DNA of 64,000 nt from Macrolepiota albuminosa (GCA_027475525.1 JAMWFC010000056.1:682001-746000), one strand, 5' to 3'. Numbered from the stretch's first letter, positions 11,261-23,171 are shown. Made by a program: numbers and translations. Notes: generated by a model not told the origin, from the letters alone.

Positions 11261-12230
11261 TGATAGAACTCCACACAGGTTAGGCGCATCAACAGCAGGC
11301 TTGGCATCGGCTCCAGAAACCTTGCTGCACTCATTCCAAACTTGGCACATGCGTTTTATCCATTTTAAGCCATTTCCGATGGCCATGCATGACAAGAGAT
11401 GTACCCAATCAGTGATAGCACCGATGGCAGCAGGAATAACAAGTGACAGCAGGCAACACGCCATTGGCAAGCATTGACAGATGGCATCACTTAGGCAGCA
11501 CATGGTCTCACTAGCCAGCGGCAGCGCTTACAAGTTAAAATGATGGTATTTTCCCATAACTGACAGCTTGGCGTTTCACCTTGGTGTCTGGCATCACCTA
11601 GCACCTTCTTGTTATTTGGACAGACAGCATTCTCATTAACTTCTCAGTATTTAGTTTAATACACGGCGACTACTTACATTCTTTTCAGTTTGCTGCTTCT
11701 CGGCGATGCTTAGCTGCTTAGCGACAGTGAACTCATCTTAACTATAAATATTTACCATTGTCATTAGTTAGAACAGAACAGAGTACCCCACTTTATGCTC
11801 CTCAGTTCACTCTACGGTTCAGATTTTTCTTGAGCTGACTAAGTATATAGTCACCAATTGTCTGAACACTCTTAGCCTGCTTGCCACAGTTATGCTTATG
11901 GAACCTATGTGCCTTGCACTTATGGCAGACATCACACAGCTTAGTTGTCACTAAGCTTCTAGTTCCCTTCCTGTGTCCTCTTGCTGCATTTAACTGTGTT
12001 CATCTTCCTACCTTTTTAGGCACAGTTCGTCATTGGTGCAACTTCCTTACCGCATTTTCCTGCCAACTATCGTTACCAACTTCTACCAAATTCTGCTGTT
12101 TAACTCTTTGTCTGACTTGTTCTCTGAGAACTGCCCAGGACTCCCTCAATCTTAGCACGCCGTATGCATTGTTACACAGGTCAGTAGCCGTAAACCATAT
12201 CTGCTACTGATCTACTTTTGGGCATTATCA
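11261..12230 (+). repeat. Solo LTR B nested in LTR A
   Basis: 970 bp, TGATAGAACTCC...GGGCATTATCA, of the same family as LTR A but inverted. The 4-bp flanks are CCAG (11257-11260) and CCGG (12231-12234), a target duplication with one G-to-A change at a CpG. A TATA-like ACTATAAATATTT lies near 11740. Short frames inside it, which also appear inverted at 12244-12430, are repeat sequence and not genes. Confidence 0.85.
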
Positions 12231-12618
12231 CCGGTAATGATAGTCAGCAAGGAAATGCGGTAAGGAAGTTGCGCCAATGACGAAGTGCACCTAAAAAGAT
12301 AGAAAGATGAACACGGTTAAATGCGGCAAGAGGACATGGGAAGGAAACTAGAGGCTTAGCGACGACTAAGCTGCGTGATGCCTGCCATAAGTGCAAGGCG
12401 TGTAGGTTCCATAAGCATAACTGCGGCAAGCAGGCTAAAAGTGTCCAGACAATTGGCGACTATGTACTTAGTCAGCTCAAGAGAAATCTGAACTGTAGAG
12501 TGAACTGAGGGGTGTAAAGTGGGGGTACTCTGTTCTGTTCTAACTAATGACAATGGTAAATATTTATAGTGAAGATGAGTTCACCGTCACTAAGTGGCTA
12601 AGCGTTGCCAAGGAGCGG

Positions 12619-13602
12619 TGATGAGCCTGCATCGTGGCTGGCTACAGATAGCACCAATACCCACACCTCACATTGGCCCACTAGTACCACCAGAAGCGCC
12701 ACGCCCTAGTGCTTCCAGCGCTATTTTTCTCATATTTTTACACTAATAACTCGCAGCTACAGACTCCAATTACTCTCAGACCACTTTTTATGGCACCACT
12801 TATTCTTTGCACCACTATTGACACCTCGCCACACCTTGCCACTTGCACTTCAAGGCTATACATTTACACAGACACTTGGCATCAGTCAATCTGGCATAAT
12901 GCTCTTAGTCAGTGGCAGCGCTTACAAGAGGAAATGATGAAGTATTTCCATGACAGTATTATTATGGACCTTTTTACTATACAATTCAATTCACCACATT
13001 TACTTACATTTTTATCAGTTCACCACCTTCTAGCGGCGCTTAACCTCTTAGCATCAGCTAACTTTCTTTACTATAAATACTTACTTTTTGTTAGTAGTAG
13101 AGGGAATCAATTTGGTAGTAGGGATCGTATCCCAACATTTTGGTCTCCATACGCAACAGACTACCTCTTGTTGACCATGTCAAGCAAGAGGACTCTGCTC
13201 TAGTTTTCTATCTCTCTCTCTCTAGCGCCTTGCAACTACGGCTTGGCTTTTGTGCTTAGATCTGCTAAGCAATCTCATCCTTTTATTATCACATTCTAGG
13301 TGCTAACACTTAGCGCCTCTTAGCGACCCTTTCCTGCACCTCTTAGCGCCTTCCTTAGTGACTTTCCCATGCTCTTAGCACTTCTCCTTAGCGACTTTTA
13401 GTGCCCTGTAGCCACATTTTGGAGCCTTACGCAAGTGCCTCCAATCACCTACTTTCCTTGCCACCAACCTCTTGCCTACCGTGTGTTCTCTGGGACCTGT
13501 CCGGGACTCTCACACACACTTAGCACGCCCAAAGCTATATCAGCTAAGTAGCTGCACTAGTGATAGTCCACGCAGCACTCCAGCTCAATTTGGGCGTCAT
13601 CA
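12619..13602 (+). repeat. Solo LTR C nested in LTR A
   Basis: 984 bp, TGATGAGCCTGC...GGGCGTCATCA, a diverged subfamily of the same LTR family. The 4-bp flanks are GCGG (12615-12618) and GTGG (13603-13606), again one CpG-type transition apart. It has a TATA-like CTATAAATACTT near 13070 and a short CT run at 13210-13222. Partial relatives are at 16481-16896 and 28735-29215. Confidence 0.8.
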
Positions 13603-14042
13603 GTGGCAAACTAAAAAGAATGTAAGTAGTCGCCGTGTATTAAATTAAATACTGAGAAGTTAACGAGAATACTGTCTGTCCAAATAATGAGAAGGCACTA
13701 GGTGATGCCAGGTGCCAAGGTGAAATGCCAAGCTGTCAGTCACAGAGAAATACCATAATTCTAACTCGTAAGTGCTGCTGCTGGCTAGTGAGACCACATG
13801 CTGCCTGAGTGATGCTATCTGTCAATGCTTGCTGACGGTGTAATGCCCACTGTCACTTGTCATTTCTGCTGCCATCAGTGCTATCACTGATCAGGTATGT
13901 TGCTTGTCGCTTGTGGCCATCAGGAATGGCTTAAAATGGATAAAATGTATGTGCCAAGTTTGGAACAAATGCAGCAAGATTTCTGGAGCCAATGCCGAGC
14001 CTGCTGTTGATGCACCTAGCCTGTGTGGGGTCCTATCACCAG

Positions 14043-14880
14043 ACCTGAAGTATCTGTTCTAGGATTTTGGTTATACAAGTAAAGGGGCTCCCTTGTCCTG
14101 CTAGAATATAAAACATACTTACTGAGTTTGCTTCAAACACTTCTTGTGCCCATGCTAGTGTCTCCACTAGCTTGATTCTGATGTCTTGATTCCAACATGC
14201 TGGACATTTCTCAGACATGTGGCTCCAGAGGATCAATACTCCTGATTGCTTTGCAGCTTTATACTGCAAATACATCTGGAGTTCCAATGACAGAACTCTC
14301 ATTATCAAATCAGTATATTTAGTACTGAATACAATGGGCACTTTGTGTGCCCTTGCTGCCTAAGTGCTACTATATGCACTAAAGCATATCGCTCTAGTCA
14401 TGTCTGGGTGGTGTATTTTATCACTTTTGAGTGTAAATCCCAGAACATCTGCAAGCACATGGTGTAAGCAGTTTTCAACTGCTGTTCCTCTGCTCTGGCA
14501 TCATTGTTTATAGAGGACTCAGGAGCCTCCTCTGAGAGGTCATTATCCTCCTTGACCTCTTTTATGATGGGAGTGCATAGGAAGCAATTTTCTGCAGTTT
14601 CTGCTTCATGGGTCACAGCCTCCTCTGGAACCTTCTCTATGCAGGCTTCCACTATCCTGGTAGGTATTGAGCTCACCATGGCCTGTCTGGCCCCAGTATT
14701 CCAGTTTAAAGACATATATTTTCCAGCCCATACCAATGAGTCGATGACTCCTAAAGTGTCTGGAGCACCTGTCAACTGCCTGACCTTGTCAGGAGGCCCT
14801 TTGAAAGCTAGTCAGCTAGACCATTGAGGTTTTTCTGGCAGCTGCATAATTGAGGGAGTTAATTCCTCTGGCATTTTGTT
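14043..14880 (-). pseudogene. Decayed retroelement open-frame remnant
   Basis: Minus-strand open pieces at 14341-14036 and 14775-14398 (for example SLVWAGKYMSLNWNTGARQA) were contiguous with the gag-like remnant at 9806-11100 before LTR A inserted. An acidic, Glu-rich stretch and a Cys pair (KCPACW) are visible. No family was recognised. It is interpreted as the 5' part of the same decayed gag or pre-gag region. Confidence 0.35.
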
Positions 14881-14992
14881 TTGCAGCCATTGCTGGCCCT
14901 TATAAAACAAGCTCTTAGCTCTTTGGGCCTCATTCTCATTCCTAGAAAGGTCAGAACTCTGACTTTAATCTCAAGCCTTGGACCCTGCCTGG

Positions 14993-16005
14993 TGATGACG
15001 CCCAAAGTTTGGTCAGTAACAAATATAACAATAGTGTTACCGTACTGAAAACTTGCGTTGGGCGCGCTATAAGTGATGTGAGGAGTCCCGGGCAGGTCCC
15101 AGAGAACGCACCTATGAAAATAGGGTAAAGTCGGTAACGAAGTCGGCAAGTGTCAAGCGCTAAGGTAAAGCGCCTAGGAAGGAAGTGGTAAGTGGACACG
15201 GCAAAGGTAAGCGGCAAGAACCCGGTAAGCTTAGCGAGGTCTAAGCGTTGATAATGCCTGCCGTAGCTGCAAGACGCGAATGTGTCGAGTGTTGGCGAGC
15301 GTCTGTAACTGCCGATGAGTTCAACGTTGCCGACCGTAAATGAGCTCTTGAGCGTAAGGGAGGCTGAAGTAAGGGGAGTAGTGAACTCTGGTCTATTATT
15401 CAATGGGTATGTACAAGTCAGTAAGTACTTTATATACTACAAGGAGTTCACCATCGCCAGTGACCAACCATTGCCAAAGTGCGGTAAACTGGAAAATTTC
15501 ATAGGGGTAGCTCCAACGGTTTCAGATCCCTACCGTCCATTCAAGACCCTTAGCGACACCAGGCGGCAGATCACGGTGCTAAACCATCAATCCATCACCC
15601 TTCTGTCTGTCAGAGCACCTAAGCGATGTCAGGCGCCAGATCGAGGCGCTAAGCGGTGTCAGATGCCAAGGTCAAACGCCAAGCTGTCCGTCAGTTTTTG
15701 ATAGATCATCAGGCTTCTCCCTAAGCGCTGTTGTCAGTGACTGATGCCATCTGTCAGTTGTCATTCTTGCTGCCGTCAGCGCTATCACTGATCAGATCTG
15801 CTTCTTGCCATACGCAGCCATCAAATATTGCCAAAATTGGATAATTAGCGCGCGCTAAGGTATCCTGAGCCTGTGCCGTGTTGCTGTAGCCTGCCGTTGA
15901 TGCGCTGATCCTGTATGGGGTCCTATCAGCGCTAAGGTATCCTGAGCCTGTGCCGTGTTGCTGTAGCCTGCCGTTGATGCGCTGATCCTGTATGGGGTCC
16001 TATCA
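14993..16005 (-). repeat. Solo LTR D with CTGG target duplication
   Basis: TGATGACGCCCAAAG...GGGGTCCTATCA, same family as LTR A, sense on the minus strand (TATA-like box near 15427-15437). It is 1013 bp as written and about 936 bp without the 77-bp duplication at 15852. Exact CTGG flanks lie at 14989-14992 and 16006-16009. It keeps more CpG than its surroundings, so it is younger than the sequence it landed in. Confidence 0.88.
15852..16005. repeat. 77-bp exact tandem duplication (2 copies)
   Basis: Copies at 15852-15928 and 15929-16005, at the end of solo LTR D. Confidence 0.97.
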
Positions 16006-16009
16006 CTGG

Positions 16010-16480
16010 CCCACAATGAATGTCTGCACATTCTGTGTGTTTACTGGGGTCACTCCATAGATCATGAGTATTGTGCCCACTGTCTGTGGTGACTATAGGT
16101 ACAGGGTTACTCATTAATCTCTTATCTAAGATTTGCATGGTGTGGCTGTGCAAGAAGCTCGAGAAGCTGATAGAGTTCTGTCAAAAAATTCTGCAACTAA
16201 TGTCAAATGCTAGGCAATAAATCTTAGCTGGCGAATTCAAAAAAATGTAATGAAGTTACAATTATATAAAAGCTTAAAGTTCACACTGCACAGAATCAAA
16301 CCAGTCTGATCTATTGACTATGTAGTATAAACACAAAATAGGCTGTTTATTTAGCAGCATATAGCTAAGTATTTATAATAATATAAATAAAATTATATTA
16401 TAATAAATATAATATAATTTTGACTAAGTCTACTAACTAAAGGCTATGTGGCTAGAGCCATATAGGATACTACACTACAG
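16010..16480. other. AT-rich decayed repeat sequence
   Basis: No gene. A very AT-rich stretch (16370-16430) precedes a segment that recurs inverted at 29470-29650 (shared CAGTCTGATCTATT / TCTGGTCTGATTC-like blocks). Probably the flank of an old element. Confidence 0.5.
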
Positions 16481-16896
16481 AGGCTACAAAAAGGCAGTGA
16501 ACTGGTAAGAATATAAGTAAATGCCATGAATTAAACTATATGGTAAAAAGATTCACAATCATACAGTCAGCTATTTGTCATAAAAATACTTCATCATTCC
16601 ATTCTATAAGCACTGCCACCAGCTAAGAGCATCATTCCAGATTGATTGATACCAAGTGTCCATGTCAAGATATAGCCATGGTGTGCAAGTAGCAAGGTGT
16701 GGCAAGATGTCAACAATGGTGCTATAGAAAGTGGTCCTGGAGTAATTGGAGGCTGTAGCTGCGAGTTATTAGTGTAAAAATATGCAAAAATTAGTGCCAG
16801 AAGTGCAAAAGCATGCTGCTCCTGGTGGTATCAGTGGACTAATGTGAGGTGCTGGTATTGATGCTATTTGTAGCCAGCCATGATGAGAGCTCATCA
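16481..16896 (-). repeat. LTR fragment F (subfamily of LTR C)
   Basis: Partial copy, ending on the plus strand in GAGAGCTCATCA. It matches the first 400 bp or so of LTR C in inverted orientation, with many C/T and G/A changes. No target duplication was found. Confidence 0.65.
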
Positions 16897-16978
16897 CTAC
16901 CTCTTAAAAACAATGGTGCACAAGCATCTTGCATATGTTTTTGCATGGCCTGGCCTCTATTGAAAAGCTATCACTGAA

Positions 16979-16983
16979 TATAA
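16979..16983. repeat. Target site duplication TATAA, left
   Basis: Five bases directly left of the copy B 5' LTR. They are identical to 26752-26756 right of the 3' LTR, which fixes both ends of the insertion. Confidence 0.93.
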
Positions 16984-17773
16984 TGTCATGACCCCTCCCT
17001 CCCGGAACCTCCCCGGGACACCCCCGGAGCCCCGCCCGGGAACCTCTTCCACCAATCCCACAGCGCACCCCGCCCCCACAGCTGCCGACGCTGCCATCAC
17101 ACACATCAATGACCACCATCAGCCATCAACAATCGCCATCAGCCAGCCCCCCAGGACCCCTGCATCACGGACCCCAGGATCAACCGCCATCAACAATCAG
17201 ATCACGCGGCTCACATCCGACCATCACGCATCACGCCCCACGCATCACGACTCTCTCTGCGCCAATTGATCGCGCGTCCCCACATGCGCGATCCCGGTAT
17301 ACAGTCCCTGGCCGCTACTCAATGACCCCCGGAACTCATCCCAGACACCCCGGAATCCCGAGACACAATCCGTAGTACTTATAGTGTAGTTCTCCGCTGT
17401 ATTCGCTAGTCTTGATATTACTTTGGTTATTGCGTGCCCTTTGCTTGACTGGTACGCCTTGATTGGTACGCTTCGACTGGCACGCCTAAGTATTCGCGTG
17501 CTCTAAGTTTTGGTACGCACTTTGCAACTCTTGATTTACTAACTTGGTCTCGTCTTAGAACCTCCGGTTCACGACTCGACCCCCTCTAACTCTCAGTTAC
17601 CTCCAACCCAAAACCCCCGGACTCTAGTCCCCTCTCCCGGGATTACCCCTGTCCTCGTCTTGAGCCCCGGAGTCCTAGCCCCGGAGTTCCAGACACCCGA
17701 GTATTCGTAGGTCAAGTCCGCATTGTAAGGGTGTTGCTTTCCTGGAAAGCCCCTGACTCAGCGGAACCTGACA
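16984..17773 (+). repeat. 5' LTR of chromovirus copy B
   Basis: 790 bp, TGTCATGACC...ACCTGACA. It differs from the 3' LTR at 20 positions by hand alignment. All are transitions, 15 involve a CpG, and the mutated TpG/CpA form is in this LTR in 14 of them. Confidence 0.95.
17379..17420 (+). promoter_or_regulatory. Probable LTR promoter: TATA-like box and RNA start
   Basis: TTATAG at 17379-17384 lies about 25-30 bases upstream of AGTCTTGATATTA (17408-17420), the segment complementary to the primer-binding site. In self-priming elements that segment is the first bases of the RNA, so transcription should begin near 17408. Box and spacing are kept in all three LTRs in the window. Confidence 0.6.
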
Positions 17774-17786
17774 TAATATCAAGACT
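17774..17786 (+). promoter_or_regulatory. Primer-binding site, self-priming type
   Basis: TAATATCAAGACT directly follows the 5' LTR and is complementary over all 13 bases to 17408-17420. Both chromovirus copies keep the pairing. A tRNA primer site was not found. Confidence 0.82.
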
Positions 17787-17803
17787 CCCTCCTTACACCG
17801 TTC

Positions 17804-18835
17804 TTGATGGCTACGTATACTCACACTTACTACCCCACGGGGTACCAGACCGACCCTTACGGATGCCCGGTACCCGATCACTACTCCACGCAGACCCCCC
17901 GCCCCGTCTACCCACCTCTCCCGTACGAACCTCAATACCTCCACCGCCACTGGGCCCCCGACCCGTCCCTCTACGACCTGGGGCCCTCAGCCAGCTGGGC
18001 CCCTCCGCCCAACTTAGCCATGGCACGACCCGTGGAGGTCCCCTCGTACCGGAGCATCCCCGGGGGCCTGCCGGAGACCCCACCTGTACCCAGTGGACCT
18101 CGCCCGATTCCCCCCAGCGAGGGCCCCTTTGCACCCACCCCCTACTACGGTTATCAGCGCCCCGTCCCCCAACCCCGAGAACCCCGAGGACCCCCCTACC
18201 CCGACTACCCCCCTCGTCATTACCCGGCCGCCGCCCCACCCGCTCGAACCCCTCCCTCGCCAATGGGACGACGACGCCTCGAGGAGTATGAACGGCAATG
18301 GGACGCGGTACTCCGCTCCCTCAGGATCTCACCGGAGGACTTCACGCAACGGACAAGGACGCTGCTCGTGGAATTCGGACACGACAACTTCGAAGGCACT
18401 CCGGAGGAATGGGCTCACTGCCTGGTCGAATTCGGGGATCGCCTCACGCGAGGAGAACTCCCGGAGCAAACCATGGTAAAGTATAGGCGCAATACGATCC
18501 TCCGGGAAGAATTACAGCAACTGCTCGACGAAGTCTACGCGTCCCCCTCCCCTCGGCCCCTCAACGACCCCGCGGACCCAGGTCGCTCGATTCACATTCG
18601 ACGGGAACCCCCAGAACCGGCCCCAGCAGTCCCGGCAGCCCCCACGGTCCCCACTCCGGAGCAACGACAACGGGAAGAACGGCAGAACGCCTCAGCCATA
18701 TTACGGTCCCTCAACCCGACTGGAGGCCTCTTCGAGAGCAACAACAACGGGAAGAACGGCAGAACACCTCAGCCATATTACGGTCCCTCAACCCGACTGG
18801 AGGCCTTTTTGACCAACTCGCTGCCCGCACAGTAG
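17804..18835 (+). pseudogene. gag: gag N-terminal part, copy B
   Basis: A 343-residue open frame beginning MMATYTHTYYP, Tyr/Pro-rich, then a conserved helical part (RTLLVEFGHDNFEGTPEEWA region). It corresponds to the first third of the copy A gag. It ends at a TAG at 18833-18835, just after an imperfect 77-bp duplication that shifts the frame. The capsid that should follow has been deleted. Confidence 0.85.
18661..18814. repeat. 77-bp-offset tandem duplication with mismatches
   Basis: Halves at 18661-18737 and 18738-18814 have the same 77-base offset as the exact cases but differ at two internal bases (G/A) and at the right end. Copy A has a single unit here. This may be a join between two slightly different repeat contigs. 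Confidence 0.85.
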
Positions 18836-18900
18836 GCTTGTCAACTCGTCGCAGGGCTAATTCCGTTCCTAGTACCTTCGAGACCTGGGGGCAGCCCCAG

Positions 18901-19229
18901 AACTCAACGCCGCCGTGGCTGCCCCCGACCCGGGCAACACGCCAAGCCCCGAGGAACCCTCGGAAGACCCCGAAGACTTCGACCTCGATGACAAACGGGA
19001 CGAGGAGGCCCTCCGGGCCAACCGGCTTCAAAAGAAGGGATGACCCTAGATCGAAGTCCCGACGGATGTGCAGGAACGACGGAGAAGGGAGGGTGCCTGC
19101 ATACTCTGTGGTGAGAAAGACCATTTCATCTCCGAGTGCCCCAAACGACAGGTCATGGGACATGCCACCTGGACCTTCGAAGGGGAGGACGCCACCTACG
19201 AGTATTTGGAAAACGACCCGGCGATTTAG
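18901..19229 (+). pseudogene. gag: gag C-terminal part with CCHC knuckle, copy B
   Basis: The sequence resumes at about 18901 (AACTCAACGCC) after the capsid deletion. An acidic stretch is followed by stops TGA 19041 and TAG 19047, where copy A has CGA and TGG. The zinc knuckle CILCGEKDHFISEC is at 19098-19139. The gag stop TAG is at 19227-19229, inside the pol frame, which is in -1 relation to gag. No classic slippery heptamer was seen in the overlap. Confidence 0.85.
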
Positions 19230-20518
19230 ACCCGGAAGACGCCCTAAATCGCGGAATCGACCCCGACGTCTTCTCCGCCCCGGTCTCACATCTTCGCTCT
19301 ACGACACTCATACAGGACACCCTCACTGCTTATCTACCCTCCCACTCTTCGCACTCCCTCCTCCTCAAAACCCGCCTCATCCCCTCCGGAACCTCCCTCA
19401 ACACCCTCGTTGACAGTGGCGCCACCGACAACTTCATCGACGAAGCATGGTCTACCCTTGCCCCGGAACCCGCTCAGCAACTCCCGGTCCCGGTACAGCT
19501 CTGCCTCTTCGACGGCGACGCCTCTACGGTGGGGGACATCACTCATTTTGTGCGTATGCCCGTTACCTTCGCCAACGGACAGACTCACACCCTCCGGATG
19601 TTGATAACCAAACTCCACCCTTCTGCACCCCTGGTCCTAGGGCTCCCGTGGCTCCGAGACACCAATCCCCGCATTGATTGGCGACATCTCACCCTTCGAC
19701 TGACCCGGGACCCGACGCCCGACGACCAGCAACTCCCCTTCGACATCCCCCACTCTCTGGACCCTATCCCGAAGGACGGGCCTCCACCACCCCCCGGACT
19801 CCAGTCCCGTTCATCCCAATCCTTCGTCATCAATGCCAGGCTGGACAGCGCCCCAGGACCAGTCTCGGCCCTCATCGACAGCGGAGCCACCGGGGTTCTC
19901 ATCAGCAACGCCCTCAACCTCCCCCACGACTCCCTCGACCAGCCCCTCCACCTTCAACGCCTCGACGGCACCCCCTCCTCCTCCGGCCCCATCCAAAGGT
20001 CCCATTCGGGACGCGTGACCCTGGATAACAACTACAAGTTCACCTCCGAGTTCCTGGTCACACGACTTCACAAATCGACCCCGATGGTGCTGGGACTACC
20101 TTGGCTGCGTGACACGAACCCCGATATCAACTGGAGGACGCTCACCATGACCTTCCCGGAACCCGAAGACCACCCCTCAACCGCCGTGCACCTCCGGGCC
20201 CTAGGGAGCGACCCAGTGCCCGACACCCCCGGTACGACAGCCGCGCCCTCCCCACGTACGCCACCCACGCCCTCGCCCACATCCGGCCGAGTCCGCAAGG
20301 TCCCTGATTGACCCCCAAACATTCCTCGGAACAAGTACAAAGGGCCGAACTACCTGGGCCGGTCTCAGACACACCTCAAACCCGCCCCAGCCAACACACC
20401 CGCGACCCCAATCGACCTGGACACACTCAACATCAGGATCATTGGAGCCGCCCCCTTCGCCCACCTCATGAAGGATGGAACTCCCACGTTCCAGCTACAC
20501 ACCTCGCCATCTCTCCCG

Positions 20519-20672
20519 GAAGAGCACCTACGAGGAGACGCTATTCCCCCAGAGAAGAAAACCGAGGAGCAGATCCTCCGAGAAGTAGTTCCCCCGAAGA
20601 GCACCTACGAGGAGACGCTATTCCCCCAGAGAAGAAAACCGAGGAGCAGATCCTCCGAGAAGTAGTTCCCCC
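20519..20672. repeat. 77-bp exact tandem duplication (2 copies)
   Basis: Copies at 20519-20595 and 20596-20672, between protease and RT of copy B; it shifts the pol frame. Confidence 0.97.
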
Positions 20673-23017
20673 GGAGTACCATGAGTTCGCTGACGTATTC
20701 TCCGAAGGAGACGCCAAGGAGATTCCCCCTCATCGTCCCTACGACCATACAATCGACCTCGAGGAAGGAGTCGCCCCCCCTTTCGGCAAGGTGTACAACA
20801 TGTCGGAGGTCGAGCTCCGGGCCCTCAAGGGCTACCTCGACGAAATGCTCAGTAAGGGATTCATCCGACCCTCCGCCTCCGCCGCCGGAGCCCCGGTTCT
20901 ATTCACCAAGAAGAAGGACGGCTCGCTCCGACTCTGCGTCAACTACCGGGAACTCAATAAGATCACCAAGAAGAACCGCTACCCGCTCCCGCTCATCGGC
21001 AACCTGGTCGATCGACTCCGCAGCACCAAGGTCTACACGAAGATCGACCTCCGCTCCGGTTACAACAACGTTCGCATCGCCCCAGGACATGAGTGGAAAA
21101 CCGCGTTCCGCACGCGGTATGGTCTGTTTGAGTACCTTGTAATGCCTTTCGGAATGACTAACTCCACCGCCACGTTCCAATACTTCATGAACGACATCTT
21201 CCACGACATAAGCGACGTCTTCGTGATAGTCTACCTGGACGACATACTCATCTACTCCGACTCGAAGGAAGACCACCAGGAGCATGTCCGGCAAGTCCTC
21301 GAACGCCTCCGGGAGCACAATCTCCACGCCAAGCCCGAGAAGTGTTCGTTCCACATGGAAGAGGTTGAGTATCTTGGCGTCATCGTATTCCCGAATGGCG
21401 TCCGCATGGATCCCCACAAGGTCGAGGCCATCGTCAACTGGCCGCAGCCCCGGAACGTGAAGGAAGTACAGTCCTTCCTGGGTTTCGCTAACTTCTACCG
21501 GAGGTTTATAGACAACTACTCCGGGATCACGAAACCCCTCAACCGGCTCACGCATAAGGACATCGCCTGGAACTGGGACAGTAAGTGCCAGAGCGTCTTT
21601 AACCTGCTCAAGGAGGCTTTCACAGTCGCCCTGGTACTCCGGCACTACGGCCCGGCCCTCCCGATCATCCTGGAATGTGACGCGTCCGACTACGCCATCG
21701 CCGGGATCCTCTCACAGATGGAGTCTGACGGTGGGGAGCCCCGGCCAGTCGCTTTCTACACCCGGTCCATGATCGACGCCGAGCTCAACTACGACATTTA
21801 CGACAAGGAACTCCTCGCCATTGTCGAAGCCTTCAAGCAATGGCGGGCCTACCTCGAGGGAGCCCGGCACCGGATCCAGGTCTATTCAGATCATAATAAC
21901 CTGCAGTACTTCACCACGACCAAGCAACTCAGTTGACGACAGGCCCGATGGTCCGAGATCCTCTTGGAATACGACTTCACGATCCAGTACTGCCCGGGAC
22001 GACTTGGCGCCAAGCCCAATGCCCTCACCCGTCGACCGGACGTCTACCCCAAGAAGTCATTTGAGGCGGAACGCAACGCGTTCAATCATCGCGTGGTGAT
22101 CCCTCCTGAACATTTGAATGCCTTACTGATTTTAAACGAGGAAGGGACCCTGAGTCAGATCCGCCGCAACCCCCGAGACAAGTACTTCACCGACCACGAC
22201 CCCCGCAAACCCCCCAATGGAACCGACCGGGACCCCGCCTTCTCCCTGTCCCCCGACAAAAAACTCCTCCTCCGGGACGGCCGCATCTACGTTCTGGATT
22301 ACGCCCGACTTCGCTACGACGTCCTCTGTCAACACCACGACCACAAGCTCTGGGGACATCCTGGAATACGTAAGACCCTCCAGCTCATCTCCCGGACTTA
22401 CTTTTGGCCAGGGTTGAAGAAGGACGTGACCCGTTACATTCGATCATGCGAGCCCTGCCTCCAGGCCAAGGTCCCCTGACACCAACCATACGGACTCCTG
22501 AAACCCCTGCTGGTCGGGCGACGCCTCTGGTCCTCCATATCTCTGGACCACATTGTCGAACTCCCGGAATCTGAAGGGTTCGATGCTATTCTCGTCGTTG
22601 TGTGCAGGCTAACCAAACAGGGCATCTTCCTACCCTGCCACACCACGGATACCGCCCTGGACTTCGCCCGGCTGTTCCTCGAGCACGTCTTTGCCAAACA
22701 TGGACTCCCGGACGACATCGTCTCCGACCGTGGCCCTCTCTTCGTGTCCAAGTTTTGGACTTCCCTGTGTAAGGCACTTGAAGTAAAGACTAACCTCTCT
22801 ACCGCCTACCACCCCGAAACCGATGGCCAAACTGAAAGGGTCAACCAGTCCCTCGAGCAGTACCTCCGGCTGTACGTCAACTACTTGCAGGACGACTGGC
22901 GCGCCGAGCTCCCCCTGGCCGAGTTCACCTACAACAACACGCCACACTCTGCCACCGGGGTATCACCCTTCTTTGCCAACAAGGGATACCACCCTCAACT
23001 GACACTCTTGCTCTGGG

Positions 23018-23171
23018 ACATCCCGTCGCACGCCGCCCACGAGGTCGCCCGGGATCTCCAATCCCTTCACGAGTTTCTCCGAGAAGAGATCGACACATCC
23101 CGTCGCACGCCGCCCACGAGGTCGCCCGGGATCTCCAATCCCTTCACGAGTTTCTCCGAGAAGAGATCGAC
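23018..23171. repeat. 77-bp exact tandem duplication (2 copies)
   Basis: Copies at 23018-23094 and 23095-23171, in the integrase of copy B. Confidence 0.97.

Larger units (their letters stand above)
11105..14038 (-). repeat. Solo LTR A, split by two nested solo LTRs
   Basis: Segments 11105-11260, 12235-12618 and 13603-14038 join into one LTR of about 970 bp, running TGATGATGCCCAAA...GGGGTCCTATCA on the plus strand. The minus strand is the sense strand, judged by the TATA-like box near 12560-12575. An exact 4-bp target duplication CCAG flanks it (11101-11104 and 14039-14042). No internal region remains, so it is the product of LTR-LTR recombination. LTR B and LTR C sit inside it. Confidence 0.85.

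Noticed and set aside
11881..12210. 109-residue frame that looks conserved with 12429-12244
   Set aside because: Both are the same segment of solo LTRs B and A in opposite orientation; the similarity is repeat identity and not coding.
16370..16432. AT-rich palindromic stretch as a replication origin
   Set aside because: Such stretches are common in decayed repeats; nothing else supports an origin.
19136..19229. Slippery heptamer for gag-pol frameshifting
   Set aside because: The frames are in -1 relation, but no X XXY YYZ heptamer in the right phase was found in the overlap, so the mechanism is left open.
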